Assembly: GCA_040357565.1 (NCBI GenBank)
Contig: JBDODJ010000015.1
Source of the DNA: Cercozoa sp. M6MM
Lineage: Eukaryota; Endomyxa: Ascetosporea
Length of the DNA stretch: 64,000 bases
Direction: 5' to 3' (one strand)
The notes beneath the pieces were generated by a model. That model searched no databases and was not told where the DNA came from. It saw only the letters and a list, made by a program, of their open reading frames with translations. The translations under genes and the position numbers were made by a program. Of this stretch, positions 11,796 through 21,946 are shown piece after piece; within the stretch, counting starts at the first letter, position 1; each line of letters begins with the position of its first letter.

Positions 11796-13250
11796 GCAAC
11801 AACAACGACGACAACAACAACAACAACGACAACAACGAAACCGACAGGCTGCGTCGACTGGTCGTGAGTGCCATCGTGGTGGTCCTACTGGGCTGGCACA
11901 CTCTCCTGCGCGCGTGCCGAGGCTGTGCCGCTGCCTCGGTGTTCGCCTCCGACCCTGGCGTGGCCGGCATGCACCACACAAGCGACGATGACCAAGATGA
12001 AGACCCTGACCTTGACCCTGACCATGACCATGACCATGACCATGACCAGGACCTAGACCATGACCATGACCATGGTCAAGACTCAATGCCGCGTCTCTCC
12101 TTCCTCGGCGAGGTCGTCTTGTTCCGCGGCAACTGCGGACTCGCTGAGGCTTGGACCAAGCGACTGATGCCTGTCACGGTGTCTGACCATGCTGACCACT
12201 CGTTGACCGTGCCTATGTCCACCCTACATGATGTTGACGGCACCGTCATTGACGACACACGTGTCACCTCGCTTCTGCGCTTCCTGCTCAAGTACATCCC
12301 ATCCTCCGAGCGGAGTCTGCTCACTCTGACCGCTCTTGATGATCGGTAACCTACGCTTGTACCTGCGTTTCTTACATCTTTCAATTTCACGACGGATCGT
12401 TTGTATTTTCGAACAGACAACTAGAGGACTTGCTGCAGACGCGGCGCTCACAGCGAGCTCAGTTGCGACTCAAAGCACTCGAGTTGCGAAAGCTTCGGAG
12501 AAAACGGCGTGTGGGTATCTTGACTGTTCCAGATCGCTTGTGAACCAAACGTGTTTTCGCTTTAGCGTCGGCACTCAAAGATCAAGACAGTGAAAGCACG
12601 CGCGTCAGCGACCAACATGCTTCGACCAGCAGCAGCGACAGCAGCGATGATGATACAACTCTCATCCGGAGAAAGCGTGCTGGCTATCCGACCAAACACC
12701 AGCTGCGCACTGCGGACTGGAAACGCGAGCACGAGGTCAAAGTCTTGCACTTCCGTACGCTTTGCTTTATGCTTTTCGACGAAATCGCTTTTTCATCCGC
12801 GCGGTTGCTGCAGTCGTTAGGATATTTCAGCGGGAAGGCAAGGTGACACGCTTCAGCAGCTGGACTGAGTATCCTGAGTGGATATCTCTAATTGCCGATG
12901 ATGGTTTGCTCACGTGATTCTTCTGTCCAAAAGTTTGCTTTTGATTTTGGATTTTCGCAGACTTACTGCGTGAGCAAACTCTTCATACGCCTGCCGCGGT
13001 GCGAGGTCAAATGAAGAAACTGTGGGACCAGGTGCAACAGGCCGCAGGTGGCACGTTCAATTTTATGGCGCACAAGGACGCCAGCGAGCGACAGCTTTCC
13101 AAGGTGCTCAACAGACTGCTCGACAAGCACATCGCCAGTATTCTGGCGGGCGATCGGCGCCGAACTGTGCACAAGATGCTTGTCCGGAAAGAGCTCGACC
13201 GAACGAGAACTAAGAAGCGGAGTAAACGCACTTCATGGTCGACCAAATGA
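10915..13250 (+). CDS. Unidentified protein with poly-Asn and Asp/His repeat tracts
   Basis: About seven exons join in frame. They begin MQSPFVTAEQREKLVS, pass a helical section (MRTMMQFLSDQIQESRRQ) and enter a large exon (about 11597-12347). That exon carries a poly-Asn tract (AAC repeats, about 11761-11835) with scattered Asp/Ser, and an Asp/His tract coded by GACCATGACC repeats (about 11998-12075). Later exons give a basic helix (LKALELRKLRRKRR), an acidic Ser run, RRKRAGYPTKHQLRTADWKR, SSWTEYPEWISLIADD and a basic C-terminus (LDRTRTKKRSKRTSWSTK). The composition suggests a nuclear protein. The Asp/His tract could bind metal. I do not recognise a family. Intron 1 is filled with TTGAG/TTGCT repeats. 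Confidence 0.6.
11151..11336 (+). repeat. Intronic TTGAG/TTGCT tandem repeat
   Basis: The first intron of the gene at 10915 consists almost wholly of TTGAGTTGAG and TTGCTTTGAG units on the sense strand. The same units fill introns of the neighbouring kinase gene. Confidence 0.92.
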
Positions 13251-13569
13251 CCAATAATCAAAATGCGGCGTGCCTCCTTAAAATTGTGAAAAGAAAAATA
13301 AAGTGCATGCGTTCGACGGCTGCCTTAAAGCTCAAATAAGCGTATCCACGCGTGTGTGAGCACTGCGTCCACGGCGTAGAACTACGCGTCTTGGCAGGTT
13401 AGGGTGTTCTGTTGCTTCACGTTCGAATCAGAGCGATCGCGCGCTCTTGGTGCGCGAATCGTAGGAGACGAGATATATCACGTACGCTGACGAGCGTTGA
13501 GAGGTGCATGAGCCAATATGCACACGAAAAAGAAAGAAATAATGGTGCTTTTGTGGGTTTTGGCAGGAC
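13251..13569. other. Spacer upstream of the PKG gene
   Basis: 319 bp between the stop at 13250 and the kinase start. An AATAAA at about 13297 (in gaaaaataaag) may serve the upstream gene's polyadenylation. Nothing else is supported. Confidence 0.4.
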
Positions 13570-16500
13570 ATGGGCTGTGTTTCCTCCAACACGGTGAGCG
13601 ACACGGAGGCCGCTTCGGGCGGCAAGTCGCGCCAGAAACAGACAGTGGGTGAAGAACGGCATCGTGTGCAGGCTGCAGAGCCAAGTCGGCAACGTGACTC
13701 GGAGAAGCTAAAGCAGGACTCGCCGGCGTCTTCCAACAAACGAAGCACCATGTCCGTGCAGCAGTTCGAGGTACAGTTGCTGTGGCAGTTGAACCTTGGG
13801 GATTGCTGTATTTTGGGGTCGGATTCAGGCGCTTCCGGAGGACTACAAATTCGGAGAGCGTCTCAAGACGATCCCGATCTTGTCGCAACTCACCGATCGT
13901 GGTATGAGTTGTTAGTGACAGCTGTGTCGGATGTTAATTTCTTGCCTCTGGTCAGAGCGAGCAAAGTTGGCGTCGGTGCTGACTACAGAGACGTTTGCGA
14001 ACGGCGAAGCAGTGATCAACCAGGGCGACATGGGCGACAAGTTCTTCTTCATCATTGATGGCACTGCGCGCGTCTCTGTGCGTAACGAAGAGGGAGCTGA
14101 AGAAGTGTAAGCTTTGCTTTGAGTTGAGTTGAGTATTTTTGAGTCGAGTTGGTTTGGTTTCAGTTGCTTTGCTTTGCTTTGAGTTGAGTTGAGTTGCTTT
14201 GCTTCGCTTCGCATTGCTTTGTTTTGAGTGAGTTGAGTTGAGTTGAGTTGAGTTGAGTTGAGTTGAGTTGCTTCGCTTTGCTTTGAGTGAGTTGAGTTGA
14301 GTCGAGTCGAGTTGAGCTGAATGAGTTGAGTTGAGTTGAGTTGAGTGTGCGACTGGTCAGGTTGGTGGCGGAACTAGAAGCAGGCGACTACTTTGGCGAA
14401 GCAGCGTTGGTGAATCGCACGCCGCGATCGGCGACAGTGAGTGCGACGAGTGAGTTGCGATGCGTGACATTGGATAGCTCGACGTTCAAGCATATCTTTG
14501 GACCGCACAAGTACGAGTTGCGACTGGCGGCGCGACAGGCTATTTCGGCCGAAGCGTTTCAAGCTGCGCTGAGTCGCGTCGAGTCGCCGTCGGCGTCGCA
14601 CCGCGAGACAGAGAAGAGCGAGATTCAGAAGGATGCCATACGCATGGCCATCACGAGCAACGTGTTGTTTGGCGGCCTCGACGAGGTGCAACTCGAGCAG
14701 ATCGTCGACGAGATGTTCCTCTGCGAGTTCGACGACGACGCTGTCATCATCCAGCAGAACGACTACGGCGACTGCTTCTATGTGCTGGAGCAAGGTGCTG
14801 TACAGGTCGAGGTGCGACGCGATGGACACGACGACCTGCAGCTCTTCGAGTCGCACGCGCCCTACAGCTTCGGTGAACTGGCGCTCATGTACAACGCACC
14901 GCGGTACCACTGCTTTCGCTTTACTTGCTTCGCTTGCATTTGAGTTGAGTTGCTTTGAGTTGAGTTGCTTTGCTTTGAGTTAAGTTGAGTTGCTTTGCTT
15001 TGAGTTGAGTTGAGTTGAGTTGCTTTGAGAGTAGTTAATTGAGTTTGAGTTGAGTCGAGTGCAGACAAGCGACGGTGCGCGCGAAGGGACACTGCGTCGC
15101 GTGGGCGATTGGACGACGCCGCTTCCGCAACATTCTCTTCTTGAGCAACGAGCAAAAGCAAGCGCAGTACGAGGAGTTGCTCAAGAAGTGCGAGGTCTTC
15201 TCGTCGCTCCTTTCGCGAGAACGCACCGTCATCGCCGATCTGCTCGAGGAGAGTCATGTACGCTCTCTTTTTTCGAGTTGCTTCGAGTTGAGTTGCTTTG
15301 GGTTACTTCGAGTTGAGTTGCTTCGAGTTGCTTTGAGTTGAGTTGAGTTGCTTTGCTTTGAGTTGCTTTGATTTGAGTTGAGATGAGTTGCTTTGCTTCG
15401 AGTTGAGTTGTGTTGAGTTTGCTTTGTGTCGATAGTTCGCGCCAGGCCAGATAGTGTTCAAGCAAGGTGACGAGCCGGAACGAATGTACATAGTGCGCAG
15501 TGGCACGGCGCGCGTCGTGAAAGACGGCGAATGCGTCGCGGAGTTGCATCGCGGTCAGTACTTCGGCGAGATGGCGCTCATGAATGTACAGTAGCTCTGC
15601 TTTGCTTTTGAGTTGAGTCGCTTTGCTTTTGAGTTGAGTTACTTTGCTTCGAGTTGCTTTGCTTTGCTTTGCTTTGAGTTGAGTTGCTTTGAGTTGAGTT
15701 GAGCTGCTTTGAGTTGAGTTGAGTCGCTTCGTGCCTACAGGAGGACAAGCGCGCCGCCACAGTGCAAGCGAGCGACGACTCGGCGCTGCAGTGCTTGTCG
15801 CTCAACAAGCAAGCTTTCACTCTTGTGCTTGGTCCACTCGGCGAGCTCCTGCAGCGTGGTATCCATTTTATACTGGGGGGGGGGGGGGGGTAAGTTGGAA
15901 GTGAATTGTAGGACTCAAGGAGTACGAGTCGAAAGGACCGTCGCAGCGCGAGTTGCGAACTGACATTCCGTTCGAGCGTCTGCACGTGATTGGCACGCTC
16001 GGCAAGGTATTAAGAGTTTATTTATTTTGTTTGCTTCCGCGCGGATGCCCGAACTTCCGCGCGGACATGTGCACTTCCGCGCGGATGCGCTATTTTTGTG
16101 TGTGCAGGGCGCTTTCGGTCACGTGCAGCTCGTAGAGGACGAGGCCACGCGCGAAATGTACGCGCTGAAAATGGTGTTCAAGCAGCAGATCGTCGACACG
16201 GGTCAGCAGGAGCACATCATGAACGAGGTAGTTCTTTTGTTGTTTTGTGCTGTTGTTGTAGTTGTTTTTTATTTGTCTTGTTGTTGTTGTTTGTTGTTGT
16301 TGTTTTTTTTTTTTGTTGTTGTTGTTGTTTTTTGCTGTTGTTTTTTTGTTGTTGTTGTTTTTCTTTCTTTGTTGTTGTTGTTGTTGTTTGTATTTTTCTT
16401 GTTTGCAATAAACCGCACTCGTATCGTAGAAAAACGCAATGATCTCGCTGAATCATCCGTTGCTTGGTATAGCCTGTGTCACAGGGGGGGGGGGGGTAAA

Positions 16501-17672
16501 AAGGGGGGTAAAACCGGCCGGATGCGCAGTGAACCTGCACGCGACGTACAATCGCGGCGACAAGTTGTTTTTCTTGCTGGACGCGTGTTTCGGCGGCGAG
16601 CTCTTCACGCTGCTGCGTCGGTACTTACCCCCTTAACTCCCCACCCCCTTAACCTTCCACCCCTTAAACCCGACCCCTTAACCTCCCAGTCCTTAACCTC
16701 TCACCCCCTTAATCCCCACCCCTTAACCTCCCGCCCCCTTAACTCCCCACCCCCAGACGCGGTCTGTTCGACGAGCCGACGGCGCGTTTCTACGCGGCGC
16801 ACGTGGTGCTGCTGTTCGAGCACATGCACGAGCGCGGCATAATCTACCGCGACCTGAAGCCGGAGAACCTCCTGATGGACAAGGAGGGCTACCTGAGACT
16901 CACGGACTTTGGCTTTGCCAAGACCGTGTATGAACGCACTTTCACACTGTGTGGCACGCCGGACTATCTGGTACCCCACCCCCTTAACCCCTACCCCTAC
17001 TCCCTTAACCCCTACCACTACTCCCTTAACCCCTACTCCGCACCCCCTTAACCCCAGGCCCCAGAGATCATCAGTGGCCGCGGTCATAACCGTGCCGTGG
17101 ACTGCTGGACATTGGGCATCCTCGTGTATGAGATGTTGGCCTCGTACTGTCCCTTCTACGACAACGATCAGATGCGCTCCTACCAGAAGATTATGGCGGT
17201 TTGCTTGCCCTTTACCCCCCCCCCCCCAACCCCCCCCTTATACTACTGTCTGTAGGGTCGCGTGCGATTCCCTTCGCACATGTCGAAGGAAGCGATCGAT
17301 TTGATTCGGCAATTGTTGCATCCGAAGCCATCGCAGCGACTTGGGTAGACTCTACCCTTGCCCCTACCTACCCTTCACCCCTTTACCCTTCTAGAATGAT
17401 CAAGGGCGGCTGGAGTCTCGTGAAGCAGCACCCGTGGTTCTCGGGCTTTGACTGGACCGGCCTGTTGGAGAAACGCCTGGTGGCTCCGATCAAACCGCGC
17501 GTGCTCACTGCTGCCCGGGTTTCACCTTGCTTCTGCCCGGCTTTAAGCGTGCTAGTACTCGTGTCTTACTTTCTTTTCCTGTTAGGTGGCCGAACGGAGC
17601 ATGCGGAAGAAGACGCCCTCGTACAACAAGGTCTACGACACTGCCAACGATGCCGCCTTCGAGGGCTTCTAA
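13570..17672 (+). CDS. cGMP-dependent-type protein kinase with three cNBDs and N-myristoylation signal
   Basis: Sixteen exons placed by hand sum to 808 codons plus stop. The protein starts MGCVSS, a strong N-myristoylation plus palmitoylation signal, implying membrane attachment. Three cyclic-nucleotide-binding domains follow, with phosphate-binding cassettes [32 protein letters not shown] (split by an intron at 14903/15065) and [16 protein letters not shown]. The AGC kinase domain has the Gly loop GTLGKGAFGHV, YALKM, the PKG-like hinge [27 protein letters not shown], the activation loop [13 protein letters not shown] and an AGC C-tail. All catalytic residues are present. The Thr that follows the cassette Arg in typical cGMP sites is replaced by Ser, Gln and Ala. 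Metazoan PKGs have two cNBDs and apicomplexan ones four; this has three. Many introns are repeat-filled. Confidence 0.93.
14118..14346 (+). repeat. Intronic TTGAG/TTGCT repeat, PKG intron 3
   Basis: The sense strand consists of GAGTTGAGTTGCTTTG-type units between the donor at 14107 and the acceptor at 14360. Confidence 0.92.
14941..15058 (+). repeat. Intronic TTGAG/TTGCT repeat, PKG intron 4
   Basis: Same unit and orientation as in intron 3, interrupting the codon for the conserved Arg of the second cyclic-nucleotide site. Confidence 0.92.
15281..15726 (+). repeat. Intronic TTGAG/TTGCT repeats, PKG introns 5 and 6
   Basis: Two introns (15258-15435 and 15586-15740) flank a 150-bp exon. Both are made largely of the TTGAG/TTGCT unit on the sense strand. 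The exon between is free of it. Confidence 0.9.
16621..17057 (+). repeat. Intronic CCCCTTAACC/CCCTACC repeats, PKG introns 11 and 12
   Basis: Introns 16621-16756 and 16971-17057 are composed of CCCCTTAACCTCCC and CCCTTAACCCCTAC units on the sense strand. The kinase exon 16757-16970 lies between them. Two later introns (17199-17255 and 17345-17394) are also C/T-rich with CCCTACC units. Confidence 0.9.
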
Positions 17673-17850
17673 TTGAGTGCTGACTCGCCTGTGGGTTCCT
17701 GTAAAGTTAGTGAGTACCCAGGCGGACGTAGAATTTAAACTAGCGTAGTTAGGCCTATGTACTCAGTTAAGGCGGACGGGACGGCAAATTATAAAACAAA
17801 AAAATGCAGCTCCGGCTGGGCCACAACCGAGCAAATAGAGGAGTGCAGAC

Positions 17851-18467
17851 ATGAGCGAGTCGCCCAACGAGCTCGAGAGCGAGATCGCAGCCCTCGAGGC
17901 GAAGCTGCGCAGACGTAACATTTTCCGATCGCAATCTTCCGCGCGGATGATTGTTTTTGTCCCCTAACCCAAACGTGTTTGACTGTGAGACAGTCCATGC
18001 CGAGGAAGAACATGTTCGCCGTGTCACCAGTGAGGCGCTGTGGACTCAGCGGCATAAGGAGCTGCTGAAGGACAGGTACATGCGGCATTTTTGGCTGTAT
18101 GCTGCAGTTTCAAGGCAATGTGGTTTTCTTTCTTCTTGTAGATTTGTGGAATGGGCGTCGAGGCACTGCACGTCGTTTGTGGAGCGCATGCAGGTACTCG
18201 AGATATTGTGGGACACCTTGGGTTGTTTACTTGCTTGATATGCAAACAGAAATGTGCCGACGAAGCCGGTGCGCATGTGGGTTGGAAGTGCCAGGACGCC
18301 AACCGCGCAGTCGTCAATTGTCTCAAGTGGCAGTATGTTTCGATTTCACTTTGGCGTTTGAGTCTTTCTTTTGATCTCGTGAAATTTGTAGTGAACGCAA
18401 GCCGCTTTTCGACAAGTGGCGTCGCGACGAAGACGCGTTGTGTACGGACACTGATTTGATGCGCTAA
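17851..18467 (+). CDS. CMC1-family twin-Cx9C mitochondrial protein
   Basis: Five exons give a small helical protein starting MSESPNELESEIAALEAKL. Its core has two exact Cx9C motifs, CTSFVERMQKC and CQDANRAVVNC, joined by a short loop (ADEAGAHVGWK). Twin Cx9C proteins of the CMC1 family are oxidised by Mia40 in the intermembrane space and assist cytochrome c oxidase assembly. The upstream helix (RVTSEALWTQRHKELLKDRF) and the downstream ERKPLFDKWRRDE fit CMC1. The stop at 18465 is followed two bases later by the ATG of the next unit, so the two may be one gene (see findings). The alternative ending uses a 47-bp intron with donor GTGTAC (18447), a CTAAC branch-like site and acceptor GCAG. Confidence 0.78.
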
Positions 18468-18469
18468 CT

Positions 18470-19163
18470 ATGCAAGAAGAATGCAGGATCAAAATGTGTG
18501 ATGGTTTGACAGGCCGACGCCGTTTGGAAGTAATCCAAGGTGAGCGTTCCGAGGAAGAGATGCCTGTCGGCGTTAACGGCGTTGATGACTATCGCTACGG
18601 TATAGTAGCAATATATATGTATATATATATATGTCGCTCACGATGCTGTTTTTCTTTTTTTTTTTGACTGGTTTGGTTCGGTCTTGCTAGTTCCGGGCAG
18701 CAAGCGATACAAGCGCTCAATGTACAACGTCGTTCCGCTCGATCCGGACTGGTATGCGTTGATCCTTTCAGATGTTGTAGTTTGTTGTATTTTTTATTTG
18801 TGAAAAGGTACATTGAAGAACTGCGGCGTGCCAAGCCGGACTTTACGTCGCCGGACTTTTCGATTCCGGTCGAGGAGGAAGTGACCGAGGACGACCTCGC
18901 TGTGCGCTTTTTTTGTATCGCTTTTTGGATTGACTTTGCCTTAATCTCTTGGTTGGAAACAGCCCATGGTTGGAGGCGAACGAATTCCTGTCGCAGCGTA
19001 TGAACGAAAGGATGACCCTGAGGTTGAAGCGAGGGTAAAGTGTCTACCTTCTCCCTCGCAACTGCTTTCTCTGGAATTGATTCTTCTGGATGAGCAGAAG
19101 GTTGCCAAGGTCGTCGAGTTTGCCAAGGAGCAGTTCCGTCGCGCTAACCCTGAGTCGTTTTAA
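18470..19163 (+). CDS. Unidentified protein directly behind the CMC1-like gene
   Basis: Exons join in frame to MQEECRIKMCDGLTGRRRL..., then GSKRYKRSMYNVVPLDPDWY, IEELRRAKPDFTSPDFSI, an acidic PVEEEVTEDDL, and a C-terminal helix KVAKVVEFAKEQFRRANPES. Frame is preserved across at least three introns, supporting real coding. The product is hydrophilic with no signal peptide or membrane segment. I do not recognise the family. The start is uncertain: ATGs occur at 18470, 18498 and 18560, or the region may be the 3' part of the CMC1-like gene. Confidence 0.5.
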
Positions 19164-19568
19164 CTAGGACATAAGAACCCGTGTTCAGCGACTTGAGTTC
19201 TTTCCGTTCGGTTCGGTTTGCGTTTAATTTCGTTTAAGTTTTAATTTCGTTTAATTTGCTTTTCAGCAAACGATAGAACTGATGTGAATCAATTCATTCA
19301 GCAACCCAGGCAGCCTGTTGTCTCGCCGGCCGTACAATACCAGTACCGGTCCTTAAACAACTCGCGATCGAGTGATGCAGTTGCTGACCGGAGAAGCCGA
19401 GCGAAGCGACTGGACCCGGACCGACAGTTGGAGCTGCAAAACCGACAATTTTAACTAAATTTATACACAACTTCGTGTTGTGGTCTCCGAGATCGCGCTT
19501 CGGAGGGATGCACGTTTTTTGTTTCAAACTAAACTACAACACCCGACCTGCGCGTTCTGACGGCCGCG
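19164..19568. other. Intergenic region
   Basis: 405 bp between the stop at 19163 and the start at 19569. It holds three copies of a TTTAATTTCG-like unit at about 19221-19260 and no supported gene. Confidence 0.4.
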
Positions 19569-21776
19569 ATGTTATATCAACCACTCAGTCTTTCGCACTC
19601 TCGTTCTCAATGTCCTGCTGGCCGGAAAATCTTCGTTTGGCTTCTCTCCTTACTTTTTGGTGTATCGGCGGTAGCGTACGTGATCGGAAGTAAACTCGAG
19701 TTTCCTCTCGTAAAGCGCTGGGAACAGCAAGACAGCGGGTTTAACGATGAAGTTGCCGGACGACGGGCATGGATTCATTTCTTGGATTTGACCAAAAAGA
19801 AAAGGTTCAGTCCTGTACAAATCTGCCTTCCCCCCAGTGTGCAACTGTACTTAACATTCCAGGATGCTCGAATTGGCACACATCACTTTGGCAAGCTGGC
19901 AACGCACCTTTAGCGACTGGAAGGGTACTGTATTTGCCTCAAAGAATTGAGTCTTTTGTTTGAGTCCGTACTCGACTGAGTAGGCAGCGAGAAGGAAGGC
20001 GTTCCACCTCTTGATGTTGTGGTTTTCACCATAGCGACAGAGACACGGTCGCTTATGAAGACAGCTTGCTCACTGAACATTCAGAAAGACTTCGACATGA
20101 TATGGCAGCACTATGGCTGCGAGTTCGTGGCCTTGTCGAATCTTGATGATGTCAACATGGAGGAGTGGCTTCTCAACATAGCTGCTCGCAGGTATCAAGG
20201 ATACACCAAGTGGCTTGACCAACCGACTGACCTCTTGCGACATCAGGTTTCAGTTCTCTGTTCTCAAGGATTCCTTAAACTAAATTTAAGTGCCTCCCAT
20301 GCAGCTACGAAAGGCGCTCCAAGCTACATTCGAAAGACGATCTGGTACTGTAAATTTACATTGTGCACACTAATCCAAGTGCTAAAGTGCATTGTTTAAG
20401 CAGACGTGCAAGCCCTCGCACAGCGTATGCAACGACAAGTCAAGCCAAAGTGCTGGGTCATTGGCGGTGTACCCGAAAGCGACGTCGTTTCGCAGACCGT
20501 CAAGTACCACTTCACGAGATCGTTCTCAATGCTGCGACTGCCTGTAACGGCGGCACTTTTGAACAATGTCTACACAATGCTCGTCCGCGCGGATTCAGAC
20601 ATTATAATGGCACCCAGCATGCGCCAAACTCATTTAGACGTACCACGAACGGTTGTGGCTTCTGGTGGCTATTCCACTGGCAGTAATCGGGTACAGTACT
20701 GCCTTTTAAGGTTGCTTCGTCCCGTATATACTGAAGTTTGTGCTTAATAGACAACATCGACTGCTCTTCTGTTGAAACAAACTGCCAAACATTTGGGCCT
20801 GCGGTATCCCAGAGATGATGAACTCAAGCGAGTGTCCGGTTCGTTCGGCGACCTCGCATTCTCGTGGTTTGGACACTCGCTCGAAGTGACACTTCTGGGA
20901 ATCGGTACACTATCTTTATGCAGTTGGTACCATAGACAAAGCACTCTGTGATCAACCAACAACAGTCACGCATGACATGTCGCTGCGACTGCTGGTGGAC
21001 CCTGCTATCTTCCCACGGCAGCGCGCATCTTCGTACAGTGCTACTGTCAAGACTGCTCTTGAACAGATGGTACAGTCCCGGAATTTGCAGAGACGAAGAA
21101 CACAGAGAAAAACTAAAGCGAAAGGAAGAAGTCGGAGCCTTGTTGGACGTGTCTGACTGGTTTGTCAATAACTCGATTCCTCGTTTATGAAGCAAAGTCA
21201 CTATCTGGACAAAATAGGCCTACGTGGCACGCTGGGGTGGCAACGTTGTACGCTTCGCACCTTGCCGTGCTGCACCTTTACAACAACACAAGAGACAGTG
21301 TGTTGCTGGACGACCTGAAACTTCCGTCGGTGCACGAAGCCAATGCTCGCTTGTTGAAGCACGCCAAGCTCGGTCCCGGTAATCACGTGCTCGTTACTGG
21401 TCGAATCGATGGCCGCGCTGGTGCCTTCGCAATCTAAACTGACCATTAAATGAGAGACGTTGCAACTGTTTTCTTTAGGTTCAAGTAGCACTGCTCCGAT
21501 CCGTACCGCTGTTGGACTACACTGCTTTCACACCGACTCGGACCTGAGCAAGTTTAAACTATTCGACGGGCGTGTAGGTTGTCTGTGAATTTTGACTTGT
21601 TGAGTGTTGATATGTATATGTGCTTGCTGAAGTACGACGACCTGGCCGAGAACTTCACCGAGATCGATCCGCCTAGTGATGCGGACCTCAATCGCACGAT
21701 GTCGGAGTATGCCACCATGGTGGCACTGCACTCACTTGCCATCGCCCGTGGGTACTCCAAACCGACACCTTTTTGA
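19569..21776 (+). CDS. Type II membrane protein, DUF7164-like (glycosyltransferase-like)
   Basis: The start MLYQPLSLSH is followed by one N-terminal membrane anchor (IFVWLLSLLFGVSAVAYVI), the layout of a Golgi enzyme. The lumenal part carries TIATETRSLMKTA, CWVIGGVPESDVVSQ, LLNNVYTMLVRADSDIIMAP (a DxD-like RADSD), VVASGGYSTGSNRTTST and GLRYPRDDELKRVSGSFGD. Downstream exons give WHAGVATLYASHLAVLHL and, across the intron at 21574, LHCFHTDSDLSKFKLFDGRY, ending ARGYSKPTPF. This order resembles DUF7164 proteins of algae and stramenopiles, judged from memory of that family. Several internal exon borders are uncertain between 20900 and 21230. No catalytic activity is established for the family; a glycosyltransferase role is inference. 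Confidence 0.55.
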
Positions 21777-21946
21777 AGAGCAGGGGAGTACTGCACATGC
21801 TATCCGACCCGCCCGATCGAAGGAAATGCAACGTAGTATCAATGTACAGTGAGCACTGTATTAACAGGAACTATGGAACATCAAACTACTGTACTATCGT
21901 ACGGGATTCAATTAATATCGATGACTGCTAGACGCAAGCTTGTGTC

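Noticed and set aside
14118-15726. TTGAG repeats as a CRISPR array or bacterial repeat
   Set aside because: No constant repeat-spacer structure, and they lie inside introns of a eukaryotic kinase gene.
16621-17057. CCCTTAACCC units as interstitial telomere repeats
   Set aside because: The unit varies, is confined to introns and follows gene strand; it does not form a regular CCCTAA array.
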